Shown here: in pieces, positions 50,081 to 59,304 of the stretch
Layout: each line of letters opens with the position of its first letter
Numbering within the stretch: the first letter of the stretch is position 1
DNA from: Pareuzebyella sediminis
GTDB taxonomy: Bacteria > Bacteroidota > Bacteroidia > Flavobacteriales > Flavobacteriaceae
Assembly: GCF_008367235.1 (NCBI RefSeq)
Contig: NZ_VTZS01000001.1
Location: 1,426,001 to 1,490,000 of the forward strand
DNA: 64,000 nt
Direction of reading: 5' to 3'
Translations under genes and position numbers: made by a program
The notes under the pieces: generated by a model
What the model was told of the DNA's origin: nothing
What the model saw: only the letters and a program-made list of their open reading frames with translations
Databases searched by the model: none

Positions 50081-50602
50081 CTATCGAAAGTGTCTTGCCG
50101 ATAAGAAAGTATAGACGAAACCGAGGGTCAAAGTAGTCCAGGTAGCATCATCGCCTTTTATGGCGGTATAGGAAAAATTAACTTCAGACTGTGCGCCCAT
50201 CTGAAATCCGAATTGAGGACGGTAATAAAACCCTCCTTCATTACCATCGTTCAAACCTAAAGCCTGACCTACGTCACCACCAAAAGAAAAAGAACGGGAC
50301 AGCCATATGCGAACAGAGGCTGCAATGGGTACAAATTGCCTACTCGGTAATTTGATACTAGCAGTTTGCTCAAATCTGTACGTTTCGGCAAAACCGTGTA
50401 CTATACCCGATTTTATACCCAAGTCTAGAAGTTTATTGGGTGCCCACATGTATCCGACATCCAAACCGGCCACGATACTTATACTATCATTGTAATCTCC
50501 GATGGGAAGCCCTGCATGAGCCCCAATTTTAAAGCCTTCTTGAGCACTTATAGAAAAAAAAGAAATACTGAACACTATTAAAAAAAAGACCTTCCGAATC
50601 AT
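50081..50602 (-). CDS. Outer-membrane beta-barrel protein, function unknown
   Basis: 173 aa with a cleavable signal peptide (about 1-20, SISAQEG) and an OmpA/porin-type barrel pattern: AHAGLPIGDY, LDVGYMW, IRIWLSRSFSFGGDVG and a C-terminal TLGFVYTFL. Family not resolved beyond outer-membrane beta-barrel. Between it and the upstream gene are about 240 bp without features apart from the inverted repeat. Confidence 0.75.
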   Translation of the reverse strand: MIRKVFFLIVFSISFFSISAQEGFKIGAHAGLPIGDYNDSISIVAGLDVGYMWAPNKLLDLGIKSGIVHGFAETYRFEQTASIKLPSRQFVPIAASVRIWLSRSFSFGGDVGQALGLNDGNEGGFYYRPQFGFQMGAQSEVNFSYTAIKGDDATWTTLTLGFVYTFLSARHFR

Positions 50603-50731
50603 CTGGTTTTCGATTTGTTTAGATTTACAAACGAAATAAACGGTCCTAAAGTGTGAGTGACTACTTTTTTGTTGTCAAATGATAAAAAAATGATGGGATA
50701 GTATGGTGCTCTATATCACGTTTTTCTAGGT

Positions 50732-51154
50732 CTAATGTACTTCCAAGAAGCTCTGAATGGCCAAATCATAACTTTGCAGCCCAAAACCCAGAATCACTCC
50801 CTTGGCCCCAGGTGAAATATAGGACACGTGCCGAAACGATTCCCGTTGATGTGTATTCGAAATATGCACTTCTACCACAGGGGTCTCAATAGCCTTTATC
50901 GCATCGCCCAAACCTACGGACGTATGGGTATACGCTGCGCCATTTAAAACGATACCATCATAGGAAAAACCGACTTCGTGAAGCTTGTCTATTAGTTCGC
51001 CTTCAATATTCGATTGAAAATATTCAAGCTGTACGGTCTTGAAACGGAATTGTAAATCTGCAAAATAATCATCAAAAGTTTTATCGCCATATACTTCAGG
51101 TTCACGCTTCCCCAAAAGGTTCAGGTTGGGGCCATTGATAATGATAATCTTCAT
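50732..51154 (-). CDS. aroQ: Type II 3-dehydroquinate dehydratase
   Basis: Third step of the shikimate pathway. 140 aa from ATG 51154, the standard size. It has the active-site motifs GPNLNLLGKREPEVYG with the catalytic Tyr, NGAAYTHTSVGLGDAI, and VHISNTHQRESFRH with the catalytic His. The 15-codon upstream extension lacks family support. Confidence 0.95.
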   Translation of the reverse strand: MKIIIINGPNLNLLGKREPEVYGDKTFDDYFADLQFRFKTVQLEYFQSNIEGELIDKLHEVGFSYDGIVLNGAAYTHTSVGLGDAIKAIETPVVEVHISNTHQRESFRHVSYISPGAKGVILGFGLQSYDLAIQSFLEVH

Positions 51155-51214
51155 TTGTGTAAACAATTTTGTGAATGAGTCAGGGTAGTTAGCCCTCAAT
51201 TCTAAATTCAGATC

Positions 51215-51805
51215 CTATAAAAAATAACATGCCCCAAGTGAAAAAATTCCATTTTTTACGGCAGTATTTTCAAGTACTTGCGAGAAATCGAAACCAAAAC
51301 GAAACTGAAAATAGAATTGCTCGTCCAAGCGGTAACCGCCACCGAAATTAATACCTATCTGCAAAGAATTTGCCTTAAGTGTATCGCTTGGGTCAATTTT
51401 ATCGAGATTATCGGCCAACAAGAAACTGATTTGCGGCCCTACCTCCGCAGCAATATTCTCCGTGAGATGAAATTTACCCATTAATGGGAGATGCAAATAG
51501 GTCAGATTCAAATTTTCAGGGCCAATATCGGCACCTTGAAAAGAGATTAAAAGTTCAGGCTGAAAGTAGAGGTCTTCCAAAATAATCGGTATTTCAGCCA
51601 TCCCCCCGATATAGCCCCCCATTTTTGGCGAGATATCGACAAAATCCTTACCTAGAAAAGTTGAAACATTAAGACCGGTCTTTACTCCAAAAATAACTTC
51701 GCTATCACCTCCGGAAGGGCCAGTACCTTGAATTACTACCTGTGAACTACTTTGCTGTATTGCAAAAAGCAGTACCAGAAAAATCAATACTCTTTTTAAG
51801 GTCAT
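51215..51805 (-). CDS. Porin-family outer-membrane beta-barrel protein
   Basis: 196 aa with a signal peptide (about 1-20) and the PorT/OMP_b-brl_2 pattern common in Bacteroidota: VKTGLNVSTFLG near the N-terminus, a central GPQIS turn, and ending in GACYFL with a C-terminal aromatic. Exact role unknown. Lies upstream of aroQ, 60 bp apart. Confidence 0.78.
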   Translation of the reverse strand: MTLKRVLIFLVLLFAIQQSSSQVVIQGTGPSGGDSEVIFGVKTGLNVSTFLGKDFVDISPKMGGYIGGMAEIPIILEDLYFQPELLISFQGADIGPENLNLTYLHLPLMGKFHLTENIAAEVGPQISFLLADNLDKIDPSDTLKANSLQIGINFGGGYRLDEQFYFQFRFGFDFSQVLENTAVKNGIFSLGACYFL

Positions 51806-51915
51806 TGTGGTTGGTATTTTTAGTTTGGTATGGTTTTAAAAAGTACTTCAAAGATAGAAAACTTTTGACCGCAAAATATTATTACAACTAAATAAGGACA
51901 CCTGTGCAATTAGCC

Positions 51916-51947
51916 TTTGATTAAAATAGGGCCATTGTTTACCTTTA
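51916..51947 (+). promoter_or_regulatory. Promoter of xerD (TTTG - 20 bp - TACCTTTA)
   Basis: A -33 TTTG at 51916-51919 and a -7 TACCTTTA at 51940-51947, one mismatch from TAnnTTTG, at the expected 26-bp centre distance. The start would be near 51950, only about 2 nt before the ATG. Confidence 0.45.
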
Positions 51948-51951
51948 GCGC

Positions 51952-52848
51952 ATGGATTGGAAACCGGCAATTCAGGAGTATGGAGATTTTCTTAGAATCG
52001 AAAGAGGGCTATCGGACAATTCTATCAAAAATTATACCCTGGACGTTGAAAAGTTAGTACAGTTTTTAGAAACAAACGAACTGGACTATGATCCTTTAAA
52101 GATTGATCGAGCAACTATTCAACATTTTATTTATGAAGTGGCCAAATACATGAACCCAAGATCCCAAGCCCGAATAATATCGGGCCTGAAGAGTTTTTTC
52201 AATTACTTGCTTTTTGAAGATTATCGCAAGGATAACCCATTAGATTTAATAGAATCCCCAAAAATTGGGAGGAAACTCCCTGACACCCTTTCCGAACAGG
52301 AAATCAACAACCTCATAGGCGCCATTGACCTCTCTAAACCTGAAGGAGAGCGTAATCGGGCCATGCTAGAAACACTGTACGGTTGCGGGTTGCGGGTTTC
52401 CGAACTGATCAACCTTAAAATATCCGACCTCTATTTCGAGGAAGATTTCATCAAGGTTACCGGAAAAGGCGACAAACAAAGATTTGTACCCATAAGTACC
52501 ATCAACAAAAGATATATTGATATTTATCGCAATGAAGTTAGAATTCACCAAAAAATACAGAAAGGCTTTGAAGACATTCTCTTTTTGAACCGCAGGGGTC
52601 GACAACTTACTAGGGCTATGATATTCACTATCATCAAACAACTAGCTGAAAAAACCAATCTTACAAAAAATATAAGTCCGCATACTTTTAGACACTCGTT
52701 CGCCACACATTTATTACAAAATGGAGCGGATCTGCGGGCTATTCAACAGATGTTGGGTCATGAAAGCATAACCACAACGGAGGTCTACGTTCACGTTGAT
52801 AGAACCCATTTGGCACAAGTTATCAATAAATACCACCCGAGAAACTAA
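51952..52848 (+). CDS. xerD: Tyrosine recombinase XerD
   Basis: Resolves chromosome dimers at dif with its XerC/XerH partner. 298 aa, with an N-terminal SAM-like core-binding domain and a C-terminal catalytic domain. The catalytic set is complete: Arg148 (GLRVSEL), Lys172, His244-x-x-Arg247 (HTFRH), His270 (LGHES) and Tyr279 (EVYVHV). The predicted promoter gives a nearly leaderless message. XerC versus XerD assignment within the family is less certain. Confidence 0.9.
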   Translation: MDWKPAIQEYGDFLRIERGLSDNSIKNYTLDVEKLVQFLETNELDYDPLKIDRATIQHFIYEVAKYMNPRSQARIISGLKSFFNYLLFEDYRKDNPLDLIESPKIGRKLPDTLSEQEINNLIGAIDLSKPEGERNRAMLETLYGCGLRVSELINLKISDLYFEEDFIKVTGKGDKQRFVPISTINKRYIDIYRNEVRIHQKIQKGFEDILFLNRRGRQLTRAMIFTIIKQLAEKTNLTKNISPHTFRHSFATHLLQNGADLRAIQQMLGHESITTTEVYVHVDRTHLAQVINKYHPRN

Positions 52849-52890
52849 ATTTGTTCGTTCGATGTTCTATGTAAGCATGGACAAATCGAC

Positions 52891-54213
52891 TCAAGTTTTC
52901 TTTCGGTCCCTGAACAAACTATAATCCCTTCTGTAGGGGCGTATAATCAATCGGGCCTCCCTATCAAAACGAATATAATTATAGACCCAATTTACAAATA
53001 CCACCATACGGTTTCGAAAACCGATCAAAAAGAAGAGATGTACGAACATCCAGACGAACCAAGCGAAGACGCCTTGAAATCTATAGTTCTTCAAATCGGC
53101 GACGGCCTTGTTTCGCCCTATGGTTGCCATACTGCCTTTATCTTCGTAAATAAAAGGTTGCATGGGTTTATTTTCAATTAAATTAAGTAGGTTTTCCCCA
53201 AGATGTCGACCTTGCTGAATAGCCGGTTGTGCCATCATTGGATGTCCACTGGGCAACTCATCGGTATGCATGCAAGCAATATCGCCAATAGCAAAAATTT
53301 CGGGATATCCGATCAATTGATTAAACTCATTGACTTTGATTCGGTTTCCTGGCACTACAACTTCTTCCATATCAAGCCCTTTTATCGAAGCACCTTTGAC
53401 TCCTGCTGCCCATACGAGGGTTGCGGCTTCAAAAACAAGATCGGTTTTGGTGAGTACCGTTTTACCGTCATACCCGGTTACGCGGGTATTTTTCCATATT
53501 TGCACCCCTAATCGCTCTAAAAAATCTTCCGCTTTTATAGAAGCCTCCTCGCTCATTTCCTTTAAAATTCGATCCCCGGATTGAATAAGGTTTATCTGTG
53601 CCCGTCGGGTATCGAGATCCGGATAATCTTTAGGTAAAATTCCTTTTTTGATTTCCGCCAAAGCCCCTGCCAACTCTACCCCCGTTGGACCACCCCCAAC
53701 AATAACAAAATTCATTAACGCATCACGCTCATGAAGATCATCGGTCAACAAAGCCTGTTCGAAGTTCTCTAGAATCATGCTCCGCAGGTTCAACGATTGT
53801 GGAATCGATTTCATCGCCATAGCATTTTTTTCGATTTCGAAATTCCCGAAAAAATTCGTTTCCGATCCAGCGGCTACAACCAAATAGTTATATGAAAGTT
53901 TCCCAATATTGGTGACCAACACCTTTTCGTCATGCAAGACCTGTTGCACTTTGGCCATTCGAAAGAAAAAATTGGGGTAGTCTTGCAATATCTTTCGAAT
54001 GGGGTAGGCGATCGAGTCAGGTTCCAGCCCCCCGGTTGAGACCTGATAAAGCAAAGGTTGAAAAGTATGATAGTTATTCTTGTCGAGCAAAACTACCTGC
54101 ACTTCTTTCTTACTTAATTTTTTAGCAAGGGCTATTCCGGCAAAACCACCTCCGATAATGACAATTCTCGGAAAACTACTTCTAGGTATATTCAGTGCAT
54201 CAGTGTCTGTCAT
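52891..54213 (-). CDS. ndh: NDH-2-type NADH dehydrogenase
   Basis: Non-proton-pumping NADH:quinone oxidoreductase, a peripheral membrane flavoprotein. 440 aa from ATG 54213. FAD motif IIGGGFAGIALAKKL, NAD motif VGGGPTGVELAGALAE, and C-terminal FAIGDIAC. The last 60 residues include two hydrophobic stretches for membrane attachment. The TTG-led extension to 54258 was rejected. Convergent with xerD. Confidence 0.9.
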   Translation of the reverse strand: MTDTDALNIPRSSFPRIVIIGGGFAGIALAKKLSKKEVQVVLLDKNNYHTFQPLLYQVSTGGLEPDSIAYPIRKILQDYPNFFFRMAKVQQVLHDEKVLVTNIGKLSYNYLVVAAGSETNFFGNFEIEKNAMAMKSIPQSLNLRSMILENFEQALLTDDLHERDALMNFVIVGGGPTGVELAGALAEIKKGILPKDYPDLDTRRAQINLIQSGDRILKEMSEEASIKAEDFLERLGVQIWKNTRVTGYDGKTVLTKTDLVFEAATLVWAAGVKGASIKGLDMEEVVVPGNRIKVNEFNQLIGYPEIFAIGDIACMHTDELPSGHPMMAQPAIQQGRHLGENLLNLIENKPMQPFIYEDKGSMATIGRNKAVADLKNYRFQGVFAWFVWMFVHLFFLIGFRNRMVVFVNWVYNYIRFDREARLIIRPYRRDYSLFRDRKKT

Positions 54214-54448
54214 ATCAATACGTATTAGTCCCGAAAATAAACATTCATAACATATCAAAATAATAGCTACCCAATTTTCGTATCGGTTAAGAGAATTTTA
54301 TCAAATAGAACGCCCCAACCAAATAACAACCTCGTACATTACACCCCGATAATGATTCGAAGGCGTCAAAAATCGCTGTTAAAAATTTTTATTCTGTAAC
54401 AAATGCTGAAATTTACATACAAATAGATCAACAACCTCCCGACTTGAA

Positions 54449-54943
54449 GTGAATAAAGAACTGGAACATCAGTTTGTAACAGAACTTGAGAGCAATCAAA
54501 ATATTGTTCATAAAGTCTGTACCTTATATACGAGCAATAGAGAAGCCCACAATGACCTTTTTCAAGAAATTACCATACAGCTATGGAAGGCATATCCCAA
54601 ATTTAGGGGAGAATCAAAATTTAGTACGTGGATGTATAGAGTTGCCCTAAACACCGCAATAACCTTATATCGGAAGTCAAAACGAAGCGTTCAAACCCAA
54701 GATTATGAATCGGTAATTTTCAAGATAAAAGCTGATGAGTATGATGCGACAGAAGAAGAACAATTACAACTTATGTATAAAGCCATCAGACAATTGGGAG
54801 ATATTGACAAGGCGCTTGTATTTCTCTTTTTGGAGAACAAAAGTTATAGTGAAATCAGTGAAACCCTTGGTATCAGTGAAGTCAATGCACGAGTAAAAAT
54901 GAACCGGGTCAAAACCAAATTAAGAACGATACTGAACCCTTAG
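54449..54943 (+). CDS. ECF-type RNA polymerase sigma factor
   Basis: 164 aa, with sigma region 2 (AHNDLFQEITIQLWKAYPKF) and region 4 (SYSEISETLGISEVNARVKMNRVKTKL). It starts with GTG at 54449. The next gene follows by 4 bp and is probably its membrane partner. This is the second sigma/membrane pair in the window and is not closely similar to the one at 29.5 kb. Confidence 0.87.
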   Translation: MNKELEHQFVTELESNQNIVHKVCTLYTSNREAHNDLFQEITIQLWKAYPKFRGESKFSTWMYRVALNTAITLYRKSKRSVQTQDYESVIFKIKADEYDATEEEQLQLMYKAIRQLGDIDKALVFLFLENKSYSEISETLGISEVNARVKMNRVKTKLRTILNP

Positions 54944-54947
54944 TTTT

Positions 54948-55598
54948 ATGATGGACGAATTAGAACTATTAAAAAGAGATTGGCAAAAAAGAGAAGAACA
55001 ACTTCCACGATTGTCGTATGGAGACATTTATCAAATGCTCTGGAAAAAATCATCGTCTATCGTAAAATGGATATTGATAATCAGTCTTCTCGAATTTGCC
55101 TTGCCCCATTTGCTTTATTTAATTCCTGGTGTTTCGGAAAGCTTCGAGACTTACGAAAAGTTAGGCATAAAAAGAGTATCGACCCTTATTTGGATCGGAA
55201 GTTATTTAGTCACCTTTTATTTTATCTACCAATTTTACAAGAGGTATAGGGAGATTTCGACGCTCGACGACGCCAAAAAGCTGATGCAGAAAATCATTCG
55301 AACCCGTAGAACCGTAAAGCATTACGTAATATTTAGTTTATCCATGCTTTTCTTGACTTGTATTGTAATCATGATAGGCATATATTTCAATGACAATTTG
55401 ATGGCTGCATTTCCAGCAGCAAGCGATGCGAAACGAAATATGTCGCCGGAAAAGTTTAAGAGTCTTATGCTAATGGTGATGGGAGTATGCAGCGTCGGGA
55501 TGATTGTTTTGATGGGCGCCGTATACTTTTTGCTGTACGGGCTGCTTCTAAAAAAATTGAAAAGAAATTATAAAGAACTCGAGCGTCTTGAAGTTTAG
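54948..55598 (+). CDS. Membrane protein downstream of the ECF sigma factor
   Basis: 216 aa with four predicted transmembrane helices (about 36-56, 76-96, 121-141, 178-203) and a basic, soluble N-terminus of about 35 residues. Two ATG codons lie at 54948 and 54951. The position after the sigma gene suggests it controls sigma activity, but there is no known anti-sigma motif. The last codons overlap the convergent acyltransferase gene by 4 bp. Confidence 0.7.
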   Translation: MMDELELLKRDWQKREEQLPRLSYGDIYQMLWKKSSSIVKWILIISLLEFALPHLLYLIPGVSESFETYEKLGIKRVSTLIWIGSYLVTFYFIYQFYKRYREISTLDDAKKLMQKIIRTRRTVKHYVIFSLSMLFLTCIVIMIGIYFNDNLMAAFPAASDAKRNMSPEKFKSLMLMVMGVCSVGMIVLMGAVYFLLYGLLLKKLKRNYKELERLEV

Positions 55599-56410
55599 AA
55601 TTTCTTCCGGTTTCGATATCGACGAAGTTCGTTTTCTTTTTCGTAGGCCAGCAGTTCTTTTTGCGGAATTACCTTGAGAAACGAAGGGTGTTGCTCAATC
55701 GCATATTCCAATTTCTCGATTATCGATTCGAACGATTCGTTGTCGTAATCGATATCTAAAGGCTCTTTAATCACCATTGACTGCAAAATTCCCTTTTTCT
55801 TTACCCGGAGACCTTTTTTATCAAATGATCTTCGAAACCCGTCTATGACCACTGGAACAACAATAGGTTTATATTTTTTGATAATATGTGCCGTACCCTT
55901 TCGCAGAGGTTTCCAAGGTGTTGTAGTACCTTGGGGAAAGGTTATGACCCAGCCGTCTTTTAAGGCCGTACCGATATTTGAGATATCGCTCATTTTAACC
56001 TGGCGGTTTACGTCCTTCCCATCGGACCTCCAAGTACGTTCGACGCTAATCGAGCCCGCATAAGCGAATATTTTGGTCAAAAGGCTTTCCTTCATAGTTT
56101 CAGCAGCGGCCACATAATAAATATTCAGTTTTGGTTGCCATAAATATCCCACGTTCTTGATATTATCGACCCGCCCGCTAAGACTTGCGTTAAATACATG
56201 GAACATGGCGACCACATCGGCGAAATACGTCTGGTGGTTACTTACAAAAAGAACGTTTCTCTCAGGAAGTGAGCGTATCACATCGGAACCTTCGATTTCA
56301 AGGCTATTAAACTGTTTATAGCGTGAATGCGTCAGCAATCCAAGAACTCGGATAAGCCACTTCTTAAGAAACAAAATGTGCCCAAAAGGGTTCTCCTTAA
56401 ATATACCCAT
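55595..56410 (-). CDS. PlsC-like acyltransferase with an altered active-site motif
   Basis: 271 aa of the lysophospholipid acyltransferase fold. The motif I is SNHQTYFAD (His59, Asp65), so five residues separate His and Asp instead of four. Motif III reads FPQGTTT (158-164) instead of FPEGTRS. The fold and the NHQ/FPxGT framework remain. It may be an acyltransferase of unusual substrate (for example an ornithine- or flavolipid-type acceptor), or be inactive. Four-base overlap with the upstream membrane gene on the other strand. Confidence 0.72.
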   Translation of the reverse strand: MGIFKENPFGHILFLKKWLIRVLGLLTHSRYKQFNSLEIEGSDVIRSLPERNVLFVSNHQTYFADVVAMFHVFNASLSGRVDNIKNVGYLWQPKLNIYYVAAAETMKESLLTKIFAYAGSISVERTWRSDGKDVNRQVKMSDISNIGTALKDGWVITFPQGTTTPWKPLRKGTAHIIKKYKPIVVPVVIDGFRRSFDKKGLRVKKKGILQSMVIKEPLDIDYDNESFESIIEKLEYAIEQHPSFLKVIPQKELLAYEKENELRRYRNRKKF

Positions 56411-56435
56411 AGGTGCTAAAATACGAAATAAGGAA

Positions 56436-57080
56436 CTATAAAACCTGCTGTATCAACATCCTGATTTCGCTGAGCATCATACCCGTGGCACCCCAAACCG
56501 TATAACCATTTAATTTAAAGGCGGGTACCGAAACATTTTCGGCATATGATGTGGTTAGATTTTCCATAAAAATATTGGAATCATCCAAAAAATCGACCAG
56601 ATTTACTTCTACCAGTGCGGCCACCTCCGACGCTTGAGGAACAAAGGGCCTTGCTTCTCGATATAATCCTATGAATGGATATACTTCGAAATTACTGGGG
56701 GGAATATAAATCTCGCTCAGCGACCTTACAATCTCAATTTGTTGTGGGTGTACCCCAACCTCTTCATGGGTTTCCCTTAAAGCGGTCGCCATGAGGTCAT
56801 TATCTTTTTTTTCTGCCTTTCCTCCTGGGAAACCGACTTGATTGGAATGTACGTCCTTTGGATGGCTCTTTCGCAAAATCAACAAAAGGTTGGTGCGGTG
56901 TTCTGCATTGGGGTAGAATAGGGCCATCACCCCCGCTTTTTTAGTATTTCTCTTTTTTTTCCGGGCCAATCGAAGTTCTTCCAAGCGAAACTGCGGGGCC
57001 ATTTTTAAATGTGATGACTCTCCAGGTAACGGTAGATTTTTTATTTTTGAAATCCTTATGGTAAACTCATCAAAATTCAT
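56436..57080 (-). CDS. Nudix hydrolase, CoA pyrophosphatase-like
   Basis: 214 aa. Coenzyme-A pyrophosphatase subfamily: the NuCoA motif LLLILRKSHPKDVHSNQVGF precedes the Nudix box GGKAEKKDNDLMATALRETH with the EEVG end. It may hydrolyse CoA-type or other nucleoside diphosphate derivatives. ATG 57080 is chosen; the longer frame to 57275 is antisense to the cyclophilin gene. Its start codon overlaps that of the divergent cyclophilin gene. Confidence 0.82.
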   Translation of the reverse strand: MNFDEFTIRISKIKNLPLPGESSHLKMAPQFRLEELRLARKKKRNTKKAGVMALFYPNAEHRTNLLLILRKSHPKDVHSNQVGFPGGKAEKKDNDLMATALRETHEEVGVHPQQIEIVRSLSEIYIPPSNFEVYPFIGLYREARPFVPQASEVAALVEVNLVDFLDDSNIFMENLTTSYAENVSVPAFKLNGYTVWGATGMMLSEIRMLIQQVL

Positions 57081-57807
57081 GACAGTCGAGAAATTAATTT
57101 CGATAGCAATATTAATGTTATTTTTTCTGTCCTCCTGTGGCGAAACTCCAAAAGAACCACCTAAATCAAATGCGCCCGTTAACATTGAGGAAGATTCCGT
57201 TGCAGTAGATTCCATCCCGGCGAAAAAAGAGGATAGCACGGCCAAAAAGGAGAAATTTGTACTTACGGAAGACAATGCTATCGATTTCTTTTTCGATTAC
57301 CAAAAAGACCTGAAAGCCGACAAGGTTCGTATTACGACGCGTTTTGGCAGCTTTACGGTACAACTTTACGACAATGTACCCTATCACAAAGCCAATTTCA
57401 TCTACCTTGCTCGGAAAGGGTATTTTGATGGCACCCAATTCCATCGTATCGTGAAGGATTTTATCATTCAAGGGGGTAATTCGGACGATGTAGAAACCGG
57501 TCGAAAAAGAAGTGAGATCGGCCGCTACCTGTTGCCGCCCGATACTCGAAAAGGCCACCGGCATCATCGCGGAACCATTTCCATGCCCAGTAGTGAAATT
57601 GACAATCCGCATATGTTGGCTTCTCCCTACGAATTCTTTATTGTCGTAACAGACCCAGGATCATATCATTTAGATGGAGATTTCACCCCATTTGGAAGGG
57701 TAATAGAAGGTATGGATGTTGTGGACGAAATTAATAGTGTGAAGACCGGCCAAGGCGATTGGCCTTATCAGAACATCTATATTCAAAAAGCCGAAGTAAT
57801 CGAATAA
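57079..57807 (+). CDS. Peptidyl-prolyl isomerase, cyclophilin-type lipoprotein
   Basis: 242 aa with a lipoprotein leader and lipobox LSSC (19-residue leader from ATG 57079). The cyclophilin domain runs from about residue 80 (VRITTRFGSFTVQLYDNVPY, FHRIVKDFIIQGG, HLDGDFTPFGRVIEGMDVV). It probably folds exported proteins in the periplasm. An alternative start at 57058 gives a longer leader. The ATG 57079-57081 and the Nudix ATG 57080-57078 share bases in a CATG. Confidence 0.87.
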   Translation: MTVEKLISIAILMLFFLSSCGETPKEPPKSNAPVNIEEDSVAVDSIPAKKEDSTAKKEKFVLTEDNAIDFFFDYQKDLKADKVRITTRFGSFTVQLYDNVPYHKANFIYLARKGYFDGTQFHRIVKDFIIQGGNSDDVETGRKRSEIGRYLLPPDTRKGHRHHRGTISMPSSEIDNPHMLASPYEFFIVVTDPGSYHLDGDFTPFGRVIEGMDVVDEINSVKTGQGDWPYQNIYIQKAEVIE

Positions 57808-57835
57808 GCACGTAATATACCATGGGGAGTTGACC

Positions 57836-58450
57836 TCACAGACCCTTTTTACGGTAGATGTTCGGAAGGGCAATTTTGAATCTCACCGCCAATATACGCG
57901 TGGTTATGATGATGAAAATTCCTAAAAGATATGGAAAGGTACCGTCGATGGGCAATGGCTTTACCAAGAAATAACCACAACCCCCTAAAATACATGCAGT
58001 AGCATATATTTCCCTCCGAAAAATCACCGGAATCTCGTTACATAATATATCTCTTATAACTCCGCCGAAACACGCGGTTATAGTGCCAAGGGCGATACAC
58101 ATTATAGGTGACAACGATACGGCAAGCCCCTTCTCTATACCCAACATCGTGAACAGACCGATACCAATCGTGTCGAATAAAAATAGCGTCTTCCGAAAAT
58201 ATTTTAGTTGGTTTACGAACAGAATTGCAAATACAACCGTCAGGGCTATGACCATTACGTATATGGTCTCTCGCATCCACATCACGGGCGTATTGCCAAT
58301 AAGCACATCTCTTAGCGTGCCTCCACCGACCGCCGTTACGAAGGCGATGATAAAAACCCCGAAGACATCAAGTTTCTTATCCATAGCGACCAAAACCCCG
58401 GAAATGGCAAAGGCCACCGTACCTAAAATATCGATGGTATAATATAACAT
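57836..58450 (-). CDS. TRIC-type cation channel family protein (UPF0126/YadS-like)
   Basis: 204 aa with about six or seven transmembrane helices and the family motifs GTVAFAISGVLVA, VTAVGGGTLRDVLIGN and GGVIRDIL. Bacterial TRIC relatives conduct monovalent cations; the physiological role here is unknown. It converges with the cyclophilin gene. Confidence 0.9.
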   Translation of the reverse strand: MLYYTIDILGTVAFAISGVLVAMDKKLDVFGVFIIAFVTAVGGGTLRDVLIGNTPVMWMRETIYVMVIALTVVFAILFVNQLKYFRKTLFLFDTIGIGLFTMLGIEKGLAVSLSPIMCIALGTITACFGGVIRDILCNEIPVIFRREIYATACILGGCGYFLVKPLPIDGTFPYLLGIFIIITTRILAVRFKIALPNIYRKKGL

Positions 58451-58553
58451 TAAGTCTTCGAAATTATATAGATCATTGCGATGCTTTTTGATGAGGCCCT
58501 AAAAGAAAATTGACAGCGGACAAATTACGTATTCATCGCAGGTTTGGTCAAAT

Positions 58554-59270
58554 TTAAGAGTTCTGGGTATAAAAGTTATAATCTCTTATGACGACATCTA
58601 TAAAATGTACGGGTTTCAATTGGGTCGTAATACCGGTCACTTTTTTTATTTGGTCACTCAAAGAAACTATAATATGGTGATGCCCATTTCGTTTGGCCTC
58701 TTCGAAAAGCTCCTTTATCGTCTGTATTTCACGATCCCCAAAAATAGTCACCTGTGGAAATTGGGGCTTATAGTCCGCTGGTAGCTCCATCATAAGGGTA
58801 TCCGTCAAAAAGACTCTCTTTTTTTCACTGATTACCGTAGTTCCGGCAGCTATATCCCCTAGCCTTTGACCCGTACCACGCATTAAAATAGTGAGCACCG
58901 CCAGGCCTCCTGACGTCAGGGTAATATCTATTATCCGAAGTACCCATCGCATGAAATAATTTGAAAAACCGGGTTTCGAGCCATCAAGACTTACCACTTT
59001 GATATTCATTAGGCTTTTTCCAACAGTTTGCCCGTTCATAAGGGTTTCCAAAATGAGATAATAGAGAAAGGCCGGTAAACTCAGCACAAGATAGAGCGCC
59101 CACATGTCTCCTATTTCGACTTCAAGAGAGAGCAATACTAAAATCATGAGAACCAAATAAACCGTAATCACAAAAGTATCGATCATGTAAGCAATTATAC
59201 GGTCTCCGAGATGGGCCGTGTTTTGGCTTATGGTTATATTTTGGGCCGTTTCTATTTGAAATTGTTCCAT
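58554..59270 (-). CDS. RDD-family membrane protein
   Basis: 238 aa. The N-terminal half has the RDD motif (LGDRIIAYMIDTF) and hydrophobic helices. The central part carries the RWVLRIIDI and GQRLGDIAAGT elements of the family. The C-terminal 90 residues are soluble. ATG 59270 begins MEQFQIETAQ; the longer TTG-type frame to 59342 would overlap the divergent gene. It diverges from the SpoIIM-like gene by 34 bp. Confidence 0.87.
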   Translation of the reverse strand: MEQFQIETAQNITISQNTAHLGDRIIAYMIDTFVITVYLVLMILVLLSLEVEIGDMWALYLVLSLPAFLYYLILETLMNGQTVGKSLMNIKVVSLDGSKPGFSNYFMRWVLRIIDITLTSGGLAVLTILMRGTGQRLGDIAAGTTVISEKKRVFLTDTLMMELPADYKPQFPQVTIFGDREIQTIKELFEEAKRNGHHHIIVSLSDQIKKVTGITTQLKPVHFIDVVIRDYNFYTQNS

Positions 59271-59304
59271 AGTTTCGTTTCTTTGGGCACTAACCCAAGG
59301 TTCG

